Assembly: GCF_030272615.1 (NCBI RefSeq)
Contig: NC_081406.1
Location: 259,893,386-259,957,385, forward strand
Length of the DNA stretch: 64,000 nt
Direction of reading: 5' to 3'
From: Cryptomeria japonica
Lineage: Eukaryota; Streptophyta; Pinopsida; Cupressales; Cupressaceae
Shown here piece after piece: positions 1 through 10,600 of the stretch. A model generated the notes under the pieces. The model was not told the DNA's origin, did not search any database, and saw only the letters and a list, made by a program, of their open reading frames with translations. The position numbers and the translations under genes are program-made. Every line of letters begins with the position of its first letter. Positions within the stretch are counted from its first letter, which is position 1.

Positions 1-1017
1 TTTTTTTAGAAAACTAAAAACAATTTGTCATGATTAAACCAACATTGAGATTTTCATACAAATTCTAAAATAGTCTCAAGATTTTGTAGTATTGTAGTTG
101 GTTAAAATCATAATCATATATAAATATAATAATATTTTTCAATCATTTTGCAACAAGATGTCATATCATGTATTAGCATACAATACATTTAAATTTTTAA
201 TATTTTATTATTTTAAAAATATTTTTTGAATGACATGAAGGCTAAATAATTCTTAATATTTTATTATTTTAAAAAGTATTATTATTTTTTAATAACGTAA
301 AGACTAAATAATGGGTGAAACCTTTTAACCATTCAGAATGAGAATAATTCATTTTTAAAATATTTTTTTGTAAAATTTGTATCGTAATTTTTAAAAGTAA
401 AAATATTTACTTTCCATATATAAAATAAGCTTTTAATTTTTTAATGTTAATGTGTGTTAAAACGATTTGCATTGGGATAGTTCCTCGTGACAGCAGTTAC
501 TAACAATATAGAGTTCGGTAAATTGTAATTAGGCATGATTAGAATAACTTTAAGTTTGGGAAGTGAATCTTAGCCGAAGTCATCTAATCCAAACAAGTGA
601 TGACAAATTCGTAATTGGACGGCTTGTGTTTTTTAAAATGGAATCCAACCAACTAACAAACTAGATTTGACAGACCCCACTCTGCATTATTGCTGTCCTA
701 GATGCAACGACATTTTCAATCCTCTATATGCATTGCACTTGGAATGCACTCCAGAATCCCCGGACTGAATCTGCACCTTACACGTCTGCCAATTTGACCT
801 CGCTTTGTAAACCTACAAGACAAGAAACAACACCTGGTAGGTTTGTGCCCACTGAATGATTCTTTGAACACGGTTTTACACAGAGGCGTTTTTAAGTTTT
901 TAATAAATGTCTCCTGCGCAGAGTTGATCAGAGACATTTGTTTATTTGCTTAGGGACTCTCTTGTTTTGTTAGCCTTTGAATTGTGAGCGCTAGTTGTGT
1001 GCAGTTGAATCAATTCC
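1..1017 (+). promoter_or_regulatory. Upstream region of the TNL gene
   Basis: This is AT-rich non-coding DNA leading to the TNL start codon. A TATATAAA string lies at 417-424, but it is about 590 bp from the ATG and may not be the working TATA box. A W-box-type TTGACC, the binding core of WRKY defence regulators, lies at 794-799. No gene is seen here on either strand. Its promoter role is inferred only from its position. Confidence 0.35.
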
Positions 1018-1533
1018 ATGGCCACTTATACTCCCTCTTCACCTTTCCAGATTGTAAATACTTTTGACGAGATTGTGCCCTCATCTGCTGCTTCCTCCTC
1101 CGCCACTCCTCTTCTCCGTCCTTCTGCTTCTTTCGATGTTTTCATCAACCATTGCGGTGTTGATGTCAAATACACCCTCGCCACCACCATCTCCCATAAA
1201 CTTACCGCCCTCGGAATCTCCGTCTTTCTGGATGCCCATTCCCTTCAATTGGGTGATGTCATTCCAGCACAAATCCAAGAGGCCATTCGCACTGCTACAC
1301 TTCATATTGCCATTTTCTCTGTTAACTATGCCGATTCCCCTTGGTGTTTAGCGGAGCTGTCCTCCATGCTTAAGACGGGTAACAGAATTATTCCTGTCTT
1401 CTATCATGTCGATCCTTCTGATCTGCGCTGGGTGGGTCAAGGAAAAGGAATCTATGCTGCTGCGTTTTCTCAATATCAACTGAATGGCAGATACTCCGAG
1501 GAAAAGCTTGACGAGTGGAGGAGGGCACTCTAG
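1018..1533 (+). CDS. TIR domain exon; 171-residue TIR-only reading frame
   Basis: The ATG at 1018 has a favourable context (ATGG) and starts about 38 residues before the TIR fold. The TIR domain runs from about residue 38 (SFDVFINHCG) to about 167. The usual INHRG reads INHCG. The Glu in WCLAEL (residue 113) lies at the position known as the NADase catalytic Glu of plant TIRs, so the enzyme site looks kept. The motifs VFYHVDPSDLRW and QGKGIYAAAF are typical of conifer TNLs. The frame ends at TAG (1531-1533). Beyond it the same frame reads on as family sequence (NASLRSGCVIKDS) to the donor at 1575, so the stop is probably a mutation in a longer exon. Truncated TIR-only proteins can act in plant immunity, so some function is possible but unproven. 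Confidence 0.8.
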   Translation: MATYTPSSPFQIVNTFDEIVPSSAASSSATPLLRPSASFDVFINHCGVDVKYTLATTISHKLTALGISVFLDAHSLQLGDVIPAQIQEAIRTATLHIAIFSVNYADSPWCLAELSSMLKTGNRIIPVFYHVDPSDLRWVGQGKGIYAAAFSQYQLNGRYSEEKLDEWRRAL

Positions 1534-1684
1534 AATGCTTCTCTTCGTTCTGGCTGCGTGATCAAGGATAGTAGGTAAGTACCAAATAACCTCACAGACT
1601 TTAATCTTTCTCTTGTTTTAATTTCCGGTCTTATTGTTATCGTTGGGTTCTCACATATGTTCCATATCCATTGCACATATTTAG

Positions 1685-2754
1685 AGATGAGGCGATGCAG
1701 TTGAAGAATATTGTAAATATGGTATCTAAGGAACTGGGCAAGGTGCCCTTTCTGGTGGCCGACAAACCCATTGGACTGGTTGATATCGTGCGGGATTTTG
1801 AAGAAGCTGTTGAGAGTGAGCACAACGCTCAAATTGTTGGGATTGTGGGAATGGGCGGAGCGGTTAAAACCACTCTTGCTAAAGAGTTGTATAACAGGAA
1901 ATCCCCATCCTTCAAATATTCCAGTTTTGTATTTGCGGTGCGAGATGCTGCAAGCAAAAATGCTTTGCATGAGAAGCAAAACATGCTTCTGAAGGACCTT
2001 GGTGTCCAAGACTCAGCATTCGATAACATTGAAGGAGTCAAGGCTATTCTGGTAAATCGGTTGAGATCTGTTCCTGCGCTCATCGTTTTGGATGACGTGG
2101 ATCATGGTAGCCAACTGGATGCTCTGTTACCAACTAAAGATGGCCTTGCATCCGGCAGTCTTGTCATTGTTACATCACGCGAGTTAAATCTCCTTGCAAA
2201 ATCGGGCTCAACTATATATAGGATCAAGGCATTGAATCCCCTTCACGCCAAGGAACTTTTTTGTTGGCATGCATTTTTACAGTCCCATTCACAAGAGGGA
2301 TTTGAAAATACTGTTGAAAAGTTTTTGCAAGCTTGCGATGGGTTGCTTTTGTCCCTTGAGGTCTTTGGAGGATTAGTTTATGGTAAGTCCAAGGATTATT
2401 GGGAATCTCAGTTGAATAAGATTCTCAAAATTTTGGCCGAAGATGTTAAAGGAAGGTTGAATGTCAGCTACAATTCATTAGATGAAGAAGAGAAAGAGAT
2501 GTTTATGGATGTGGCTTGTTTTTTCATTGGCAAAAAGAAAAGTTGGGTCATTGAAGTATGGAATGAATCGGGATGGAGTGGTTTGCATGGGTGGGAAACA
2601 CTTGTTAACAAGTGTCTGGTTAATGTGGACAAGAATGATATTATAATAATGCATGATCATTTAAGAGATCTGGGAAGGGAATTTACAGGTAGACATCCAC
2701 CTTCACGTGTATGGCATCAAGAGCAAATAATTGATATACAGAAACAAATTAAGT
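1685..2754 (+). pseudogene. NB-ARC exon of the TNL gene
   Basis: The acceptor (TTTAG) ends at 1684, and the joined frame reads DEAMQLKNIV, the usual TIR to NB-ARC bridge. Motifs in order are the P-loop GMGGAVKTT (1848-1874), kinase-2 LIVLDDVD, RNBS-B GSLVIVTSRE, GLPL-like CDGLLLSLEVFGG, RNBS-D MFMDVACFFIG and MHD in IIIMHDHLRDLGRE. The NB-ARC normally binds and exchanges ADP/ATP to switch the receptor. Here the Gly before the P-loop Lys is Val, which should impair nucleotide binding. The 3' edge is uncertain. Coding-like sequence (VWHQEQIIDIQKQ) reaches about 2750, and the GT dinucleotides at 2689 and 2753 do not give a phase that fits the next exon. The open frame itself runs on to a stop at 2795. 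Confidence 0.8.
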
Positions 2755-4054
2755 TGAGCTTCATTAAACGAAATTCTTGTCATCTATTATTATGAATGTT
2801 TTGAAGACATCAATGTTTAATTGTTATAAAATCTTTGTTATCACATTTAATTGAGGAGATGAGCTATACTTGAGCATCTTAATTGATCCCCTTTCAAAAT
2901 CTTATATTACAATGTAAAATCACGTTCATTGTTTTATAACAGGTTGTTTATAAATTCTTTACTTATGACTAAGATTTAAAGATCATATAATCAAATATGA
3001 TGTCTGATCAACATACTTTTTGTTAGGGTGTACAAAAAGACACCTAAAAAACGTTAGACTAGTAATTATAAATTAAGTCATGTTTAATTGATGCACTCAC
3101 ATGATTTGTTGTTGTTTAATCTAAAACTATATTTCATTCAATCATAAATTCTCATGATCCACATTAACAACTTTAAAGTAAAAAATATTATGATATTGTT
3201 AAAATAATAAATTTAAATCAACAAATACTATCACAACTATTGAAACATGTTCAACTACTACATCCTTTCAAATTTATTTGCTATTTGATATTTTGATCTC
3301 AATTATCAACATGTTTTTTATTAATTTTTTTGAGAGCTGTGAAATTGCTTACCCAGCAGTATAAAAAGAATGGGAGGAGTGCAAGAAAGGAAGCATATAA
3401 TTGAAGAAATCCTAAAGATAAATAATAAAAATTAAAGAAAAAATAATAATAATAATTTTAAAAAACAAACATAATTAAATGAAAAATATATCAAATCAAT
3501 AAATGGGAAGTGAATATATGAAAAAAAACTATATATATATGAAAAAAATATAATATAAAAAGTAAAAAAATTCTCTCTTTTGACTGCGTTTTTTTTCCCC
3601 TTTGGCAGGGTGTTCGTTCTGGAGGCAATTCATGCCTCGGGCTGGCAACGCAATTTCATAATGAAATACAGGTCTGTTGGGGTATCACTTTTTAGTTTTG
3701 CAATTCTAACCAGGAGGCATTTCTTTGCACAACTTGCATATTCAAAACTCTCTTTATAAATTTTACGAAATTCAAAGGTTAATGGATGCACGATACTGCT
3801 GCAACAGTATTGTTTCTATTTAAAATAGTTTCTCTTTTATTTCTTTAGCTTGTTAAGTTCTGAGTAGATTTCACAACCTTGGATAAAACTCTGAAGTGAA
3901 ATGCAATATTAAAATCCGGTGTATATTGTTGAAGTTTCTGTGACACTTCATTTAAGTTACGGGTTTTATCTTCCAAAACCAACACGTTTCGTTTGTATAC
4001 GTCCTGCTGATCCTCGCATTACATTTAATTTATGCTCTTCGTTTTCGCATTCAG
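2755..4054 (+). other. Long intron of the TNL gene
   Basis: About 1.3 kb of AT-rich sequence separates the NB-ARC exon from the linker exon; 3400-3570 is especially A-rich. Nothing is recognisable apart from a possible 63-nt exon at 3609-3671, listed separately. The acceptor CATTCAG ends at 4054. Confidence 0.55.
3609..3671 (+). other. Possible 63-nt mini-exon inside the TNL intron
   Basis: A 63-nt stretch, a multiple of three, follows a pyrimidine-rich tract ending TTTGGCAG and is followed by CAG|GTCTGT, a good donor. It is clearly less AT-rich than the intron around it. It is open in phase 0 (GVRSGGNSCLGLATQ...) and also in phase 2, so the reading frame cannot be settled. I do not recognise the peptide. 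It may be a real linker exon, a cryptic exon or chance. Confidence 0.3.
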
Positions 4055-4444
4055 GGAGGAATGTCTATTAGAGGGATAGATGCTGCTCGATTTGAATATA
4101 CTGACGAGCCATTGCGTCAGAGAAGCGCCTGCTTTGAGCTCATAGGATCCCTATTTGAATATAGTGACGAGCCATTGCGTCAGATAAGGGCCTGCTTTGA
4201 GCTGATAGGATCCCTTTCAAACAGATGTTTTGGGATCCCTCCACCTTCCTCGCTCGGATTAAAAAAAAATTCTGGCAGAGAAGAACAGTTTATCGAATAT
4301 TTTGGCACACCATTGGAGGGCCCTGTCTGCCTTAGGTTGGATGAGTTCAAGGGGAGAAAAATTCAGTCATGGTCACTCAGAAATTTAAGAATTTTGGAGC
4401 TCATCAAACCTCATTGCTTAGTACAATTATGGGATAATTCAGAT
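4055..4444 (+). CDS. TNL linker exon between NB-ARC and LRR, with an internal duplication
   Basis: The exon is bounded by an acceptor at 4053-4054 and a GTAAGT donor at 4445-4450, phase 0 at both ends, 130 codons. It contains SIRGIDA, the usual TNL linker start, and ends LVQLWDNSD, the step into the first LRR. A 63-bp in-frame tandem duplication lies at 4091-4153 and 4154-4216, each unit encoding a 21-residue block starting FEYxDEPLRQ. The copies differ at only a few bases, so the duplication is fairly recent. The frame is open throughout. Confidence 0.75.
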
Positions 4445-4542
4445 GTAAGTATTTTCTATACTGGTTGCTTCGAGGTGAACTTCCAATCTTAAAATTTTTA
4501 CTAGCGTATTTTCTGGGTAATTGACAATTACTCTTTCTGTAG

Positions 4543-5670
4543 CCTCCTTTGCAGTTAAGAGAACTGTGTATCGACGAGGCCCGTAAATTGCAAAGGATTC
4601 CAAACTCAATAGGACGTCTACAGGGATTGAAATGCATAAATATCTCTTATTGTGAATCACTGGAGGATCTCCCTGAAGAGTTTTGCAATCTCCAATCACT
4701 GGAGTGGCTGAAATTATCTTATTGTTCAAGGCTGTCTTCACTGCCTAGCCGTTTGGGGGATCTGATAAACCTGCGGTATCTAGATTTGGAGTCGTGTAGG
4801 GAGCTGCAGACATTGCCAGATTCTTTTAAGCAGCTGAGACACCTTCAACATCTCAATTTAGATGGTTGTCAGGAACTCACCTTGAGATCCGACATGCTGG
4901 AAAACATAGTTAACCTGGAGTATTTGAACTTTGGGGGATGTAGGAAGCTGGAACAATTGCCAAATCAAATCACACATCAAGTGTGTTTGAGAGAGCTCAA
5001 AGCTACGTACACAAGCATAAGGGGGCTTCCGAGTGACATTGGCGAACTCAGAAAATTGGAAGTGCTGGAGATAGGAAGTCGGTTCTTGGCCAGCTTGCCG
5101 TACTCTCTTGGAAATCTGTCTAGTTTGACTCGACTAGAACTCAGGAATTGTGAAATGTTTAATTGTTTACCGGACTTTTCGGGGCCTCTAAATATGCTCA
5201 AGAGGATATCAATATATTCCACGAGTGTGTCAACAATATCAATAAGTGGAAACAGCTGTCCCAGCCTTGAAGATATCTACCTTTTCAGTAATGATCATCT
5301 AGTGGATATCCAAAGCCTGCCAACGTCAGTGCCGAGGCTAGAGGTATCTGACTGTAAAACGCTGAAAAAGGCAACGGGACTTGGCGGCCTAGCAAATCTT
5401 CAATTGCTTTCCATAGTGAGGTGTCCGGAGTTAAATGAGCTCCCAAGTTTTGCAGAATTACATTCCCTCAAATTTATCTGGATAAGAGATTGCGACGAAA
5501 TAGTGGAAATCGAAGGGCTAGAGAATTCGAGAACATTGGAGACATTGGAGGTGCATACATCACGGATGTCCCCAGCTATACAAAGTTTGGAGGGGTTGGA
5601 GAAATTGAAGAGATTTGTGATGGTAGCAGAGAACAGATCAGCTCTTCGACCCTGCATTCAAACTATAAAG
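4543..5670 (+). CDS. TNL leucine-rich-repeat exon
   Basis: The exon is 376 codons, phase 0 at both edges, with acceptor CTTTCTGTAG and donor AAAG|GTAATC. It holds about a dozen LRRs of TNL type, including IPNSIGRLQGLKCINISYC, LPSRLGDLINLRYLDLESC and LPYSLGNLSSLTRLELRNC. LRRs of this class form the recognition and autoinhibition surface of the receptor. The frame has no internal stop. That is notable beside the defects in the TIR and NB-ARC exons, and it suggests that the damage is recent or concentrated upstream. The start was set by the splice acceptor, not by an ATG. Confidence 0.85.
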
Positions 5671-5760
5671 GTAATCAAAGCTGTTTGTTGGTTACATTAA
5701 AAAAATTAATTGCGAATGTATGTAATTAATTTTATTGAGTGGGATAATTTTGTTTTGTAG

Positions 5761-6078
5761 AAATGGCCAGGCGAGATGGTGATATGTGGAAGGGCAGTGA
5801 GTGGTGCAGAGTCAGCGTTGGATTCTCTTTCCTTTCCCACCCTTTCCATTGTTGGTGGTGATATGTGGAAGGTAGAATGTAGAAAGATGCATGCTTCTGA
5901 TGCGGCCGTCGTTTGTTTCCTTGTAAATTCAATTACAGATTGTAGATGCTGGCTCTCTTTTGGGGGTGGGACACATATGCGATTGAAGGAGGGGAAATGG
6001 GTGTTAGTAGGTGTGTTGAGACAAGGTTGTGAGGATATTGTAAGTGCGACAGCTGAAATATGGGATGAAGAAGGTTAG
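5761..6078 (+). CDS. TNL C-terminal exon
   Basis: The acceptor TTTTGTAG ends at 5760. The exon opens KWPGEMVICGRAVSGAESA and continues LDSLSFPTLSIV, a post-LRR block I associate with conifer TNLs. It ends with TAG at 6076-6078 after IWDEEG. The second half includes CFLVNSITDCRCWLSF, probably the start of the post-LRR (C-JID-like) jelly-roll region, though that naming is tentative. About 115 bp further on, a MULE interrupts the presumed 3' UTR. Confidence 0.75.
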   Translation, partial: KWPGEMVICGRAVSGAESALDSLSFPTLSIVGGDMWKVECRKMHASDAAVVCFLVNSITDCRCWLSFGGGTHMRLKEGKWVLVGVLRQGCEDIVSATAEIWDEEG

Positions 6079-6184
6079 GTAGAGAGAGGAATATTGTTGG
6101 TGTAAGAAGAAGGGAGAGTGTTAGAGGCATTTAATCGGTTCTGGACATTATTCATCTAATCTGGTTATCCTTAAATTTTCATCG
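6079..6184 (+). other. Presumed 3' UTR start of the TNL gene, cut by the MULE
   Basis: The sequence between the stop codon and the MULE target duplication contains no AATAAA. The next AATAAA in the original downstream DNA is at 15984-15989, beyond the MULE. Confidence 0.45.
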
Positions 6185-6193
6185 GACTGTGGG
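6185..6193. repeat. Target-site duplication, left copy (MULE)
   Basis: GACTGTGGG, identical to 15946-15954. A 9-bp duplication is characteristic of Mutator-superfamily insertion. Confidence 0.85.
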
Positions 6194-7000
6194 GGCCTGG
6201 CTTAACCGGCACACTCAAAGCGTTGACCTGCTTAGTTGTGCTTAGGTGGGCCCAGCTATAACCCTTCCCACCTCCGTTCACCGTTAACGGAAGCGCGCAA
6301 ATTGAAATTTTAAATCTGCTTCTACTTTCCGCCCATGCGCGCATGACTTAGAATTACCGCACTCCAATAGGATATTGGAGTTTTGTTAGATGGTGCTCTC
6401 CCTTTTCGCCTTTCATCCCCCTTATCGTGCAGCAGGTTCGCTAGTTCGTTGCTCTCATCCATAACATGCCTTTCAATGGAGAAAGAATAACAAACTGTCG
6501 AGTGGGTCAGGCATATTCAAGTAGAGAAGTGTGCTCTGGTAGACATGTATGCAAAATGTGGAAGCCTTGACAAGGGCTGCGAATTATTTGGCAGAAATCT
6601 TCAAAGAAATGTGTTCTCATGGGCGCCCTTGACATTGTGGGATATTTACAAAGTGAATTTGTTGAAAAGGCTCTAGAAACTTTCAAAAAGATTTGCAGGC
6701 GTAAATCCAGACTCCTCTACCTTTTCGATCATCCTTAAGCCTTGCAATAGGCTACGTACGCCCATCACAGGATAAAGCATAGAGCAACTTTGTTAGATGT
6801 TAGAGTGCAAATACACAGGTAGGCTTGTATGCAAAATGTGGAAGCATACAGAATACACCTGAACTGTTTGACAACATGCCTCAAAGAAATGTTTTCTCAT
6901 GGAAAGCGTTGATTGCAGGTACTCACAAAATGGGCTTGTTGAAGAGGCTTCAGAAACTTTCATCCAAAAGCAATTGGCAGGTGTTCCATGACTATACAAT
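6194..7000 (+). repeat. MULE left terminal inverted repeat
   Basis: It matches the reverse complement of about 15102-15945 over nearly its full length, with indels. The match fades just past CAATTGGCAGGTGTTCCATG near 6990. The outer 350 bp are GC-richer and non-coding; the inner part holds PPR coding fragments. Confidence 0.8.
6527..6990 (+). pseudogene. PPR gene fragments captured in the MULE left repeat
   Basis: Two plant PPR-type segments. The first (from 6527) reads KCALVDMYAKCGSLDKGCEL and goes on to QRNVFSW. A third-motif piece NPDSSTFSIILKPC follows near 6705. The second segment (6825 on) reads MYAKCGSIQNTPELFDNMPQ and RNVFSWKALIAG. VDMYAKCGS and RNVFSW are hallmarks of PLS-class PPR proteins, which bind organellar RNA. 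Stops and frame changes break the reading frame between and after the segments, so this is not a working gene. The near-duplicate segments suggest a captured stretch of several repeats from one host PPR gene. Confidence 0.75.
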
Positions 7001-7199
7001 GGCGGTTTGTTTGGGCAGAAGGTTTGTTCGGTGGTGGAAGTGGATGAGGATTATTGTTTGAGCCAATAGGCCTAATAAGAGCATTCACCAATTCTGTCTT
7101 CTCTTCCTTGTTCATTCTTATATTCTTCCGTACATTAAATCCCAACCAGTTAGGGCTTTAAATTAGCATACATAAACGTAAACAAAATTTATCTTAATG
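7001..7199. other. MULE interior, short unassigned stretch
   Basis: Sequence just inside the left inverted repeat. No coding or repeat structure is recognised. Confidence 0.4.
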
Positions 7200-7690
7200 A
7201 AGAAATAATTTTATTGGAGTAATAATAGTTTGATAATTTTAATAGATTATTTAAAAATAAAGTTAAAAAAGATAAAATTTGGAATAAAAAATATGTATTT
7301 ATTTATTAAAAATATGTATTATTTATTTATAATTAAAATTAAAATAAATAAATATGAAAGAATAAAAATAAACAAATTACAAATAAAAGAAGGATAAAAT
7401 AGATTTTATAAAAAAATAATTCTTTAATTAATAAAATTAGAAAACATAAAATTGAAATAAAAAATGTGTATTTATCATTTTAAAATAAATATTAATTTAT
7501 TTATAATTTAAATAAGAAAAAAAATATAAAAAGCATGAAAATGTAAAATTATGTAAATTAGAAATAAAAGAGATGAGACAAATTTTCTAAAAATATAATT
7601 CTTTAATTAATAAATTTAGAAAAAATAAAATTTAGAATAAAACGGAATATTTATTTATTTAAAATAAGCATTAATTTATAATTTGAATAA
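7200..7690. repeat. AT-rich tandem repeat inside the MULE
   Basis: Very AT-rich DNA with a degenerate period of about 182 bp. The landmark string AATTCTTTAATTAATAAA recurs at about 7417 and 7599, followed each time by similar TAAAAT-rich sequence; an eroded third unit precedes them. No coding potential. Confidence 0.55.
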
Positions 7691-10600
7691 GTTATTTTTT
7701 TCTTCTTCAACCTAGGAAATCAATGTCATCTATCATCTCCAAAAATTCCTTGAAAAACTATAAATGCTTGGTGACTTATTTGACTCTATTGCTTATTATT
7801 ATCTTATTTTCTTTACTAATTAACAACTTCCTTACTTCCTCCCTTATTTAATTCCTCTTCTTCCCCATAGCAACCACATCTATAAAATAGCTATAAATAA
7901 GGTCAAACTTCTCTATGTTCATTGTTGCCTTATATTCTTTTAATTGTTTTATGATCTTAGTTACATTTTTCTCCGTAGTTCTAATTCAAGTTATAAACCG
8001 CTCTATTTCTTTAATATTCATGAATAACATGTCCATTGAGGATCTACCTATCTCAGTACTTGGGTTTTTTTTATCAGTTGCATCCCTATTGATACACTCT
8101 CCTCATGCTTCTTGCACTTCTAGCATTTTCCATTATCTTTTTTCTTAGTCCTAGGATTGTTTCAATATTCTATCTTCTTTCCTATCATGATCATTAAATT
8201 CTCTTCAAAACCTACCTAGATCTTACTAATAAATTATTTCAATCTCTTGTTATCAAAATTTGCATAAATACTTAATTAATTTAATTTATCCATCCTTAAC
8301 TCATTTCTTTTTAATATCGCAATTTATCTTTAGGAAGGCATTTGCAAGGAAATAATTGCTTGGATAGGGGTGTTATCAAGTTTAATAACATTAAAATGCA
8401 ATTTCCCACTTACTTTGTGTGGTTAGTTGCATGTAAGACATGTGTCATATAGTACTTAGTTGAAGAAAGTGACTAGGTGACATATAGGACAATATCACTA
8501 TCAACATCAAGATTGGCTTAGTTATTAAAGGAGGATCTTACGATTGGTTTAAATTGATTGGTAGAATCTATAGAAGATAAATTGTATTGAGTAGTTGGGA
8601 ACTACATTTTAGGAAATTACCACATGCTAACTTAATTTTAAGAAGAAGAAGAAGAGAGATCAAGGTGAGGAAAAAATTGATACCACTAAAAAATATGGAC
8701 AAAAAGGTAAAAGAAAGGGATTAAGGGTCAAGGATTTGAGAGCTAGATTCAAATTTTGGTAGAGGAAAATATATAAATCCAAAAGACAATGACTCAAGAG
8801 AAATGGATTAGAGATCATTAATCTAGAGTTCCTAATGCTAGAAGAAAAAAGAGCAAGTGGAATAAGGTGGAAGGATTTCAAGGTTCGGAGATTGGTTTCA
8901 CCACAACCTTATACCTTTTCAACATGCTAGCATAATTAATCCCACAAGTATGGTCTCAACAAGGAGGAAGGGAGATGAGAAGCGAGATAAGAGAAATGAA
9001 TAGATAAAATACATTAAAAGCACAATATTTTGAGACTTAAAGGAAAAGTGATTTGTCAAATTAGGAATTAGGGATGGTGATTACTCAATGCTAAAGCAGA
9101 GGAAGCAATTAAAAGAGTAAATGGAGAATAAGTGAGGTTCATGGATTAGTCTAAAAGCTTAAGAAGTACATGATTATATTGAGACAAAAAATCCAAGGGC
9201 CATAGATAAAGATAGAGTAGGAAGTGAAAGCATGGGGAAAGACATGATAAAGTACCTAATTCCAAAATTACTATAGCATTATTAAAGTCTTCAAATTATT
9301 AAATATAAAAAAGATCCATAGGATATTGGTTTCAATTAAGGTTAGAGTAACTCACCTCAAAGAGTTTTGCTAGTACTTGCTTTGATGATTTATAAATGGG
9401 GTTTGCATAACTTTAGATCTTAATAATTTTTTCCTATCTAGGCATATAATTTATTGGTACCTTAAGAGTGGCTCTGAACACCCATCAAGAAGGTTTTGAA
9501 TAGGGAATGTTTCTAATATAACCATGCACTTGATAATACATTGAGGTACATTTTATATATTTTATATCCTTTTACAAGTACAAGTCTTATCCACAAACCA
9601 AATTTCTATTATCACTTTCCTAGTACATAATTCATTAAAGTGCTTGGTTGAACATATTTTAAGTATTAGTATTAATTTTAATACAATTCATCAAGTTCTT
9701 ATTCTTCTATACGGACTTACTAGATAGTTATTAGTTTCCTTATCAAAATTAATAGAATAACGATGTTATTCTATTCACTTTTGAAGCTCATCATATACTA
9801 CTCAAAACACATGTATCTAAACCTACTTGAAAAGATAATATACCGTCCTAATAATGTGGGATTATGTTATTCATTTTCCTCATTGATAACTTTCAAAACT
9901 AGCTAGGAACATGACATTCCTTGCATACACACCCCATATTTCCCAAAAGAATGATGAATCTCAAGTTATTTCTATTCAAATTTATTGTCAAATGTTATCT
10001 TATATTTAAGAGTTCTAATTTTTCTTGGTTCTTGATGAGTCAATTCTAGATTGTGAGATCTAAATTGTATAATTATATTGATATAAGGCATTAGTTATGT
10101 GTTATCAAGGTCTGACTTGGGTTCTCATTATCCTCCTCTTGTTTGTGTTTTCTTTTCTAGATAATCCCTATGTTACTATCATTAGAATTCTTGATTTGAG
10201 TGTTTAATGAGACTTTTTTATGTTATGTTACTATCATTCTATATTGTTGTAAATTTTAATCATTTACAAGATTCACACTCTATTTGGGCCCCTACTTTAA
10301 TATGCCTAGAAAAGTATCAGTTGTTTCCTTATGGATAAGGGATACTCTAGAGAGGTAAAACATTATGTATCTCAATATCATTTATAGGAGGATAATAAAA
10401 GGTCCCATATGAAACATCCACTAGGTCGTTAAGAAAATCCAAACATGCTATGAACATATTTAAAAAGAGAATCAAATAACAACAAGAAATGTGTATGAAA
10501 TCCTTTAGAAAAGAAGTAAATGTTGGAAACATCCTTGAAACCTTCATTATGCAATACATTAAAATGCAATGAATCAATGTGAAGTGAAATAAGCCACCTT

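Larger units (their letters stand above)
1018..6078 (+). pseudogene. TIR-NBS-LRR disease-resistance gene, probably non-functional as a full-length receptor
   Basis: Intracellular immune receptor of the TNL class, with exons in the usual order: TIR, NB-ARC, linker, LRR and a C-terminal block. Supported exon edges are 1018-1574 (donor GTAAGT), 1685 to about 2750, 4055-4444 (donor GTAAGT), 4543-5670 (donor GTAATC) and 5761-6078. The first intron joins phase 2 to phase 2 and the last two introns are phase 0, so the frames match. Two defects stand out: an in-frame TAG at 1531-1533, just after the TIR domain, and a P-loop reading GMGGAVKTT where the family has GMGGVGKTT. GLPL is also altered, to GLLL. 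A MULE sits about 115 bp after the stop codon. The conifer-like MHDHLRDLGRE and WPGEMVICGRAV motifs make the class secure. That it is a pseudogene, rather than an expressed TIR-only gene, is inference. Confidence 0.85.

Noticed and set aside
1513-1518. GTGGAG as an alternative donor that would avoid the TAG in the TIR exon
   Set aside because: The phase fits, but it is much weaker than GTAAGT at 1575 and would remove conserved TIR-end residues; left only as a test in the findings.
1530-2009. Minus-strand open frame of 159 codons
   Set aside because: It is antisense to the NB-ARC exon, whose family motifs are clear on the plus strand.
8510-8640. Gag-like string SYDWFKLIGRI...SSWELHFRKL
   Set aside because: Too short and isolated; no knuckle or neighbouring pol in the same orientation.
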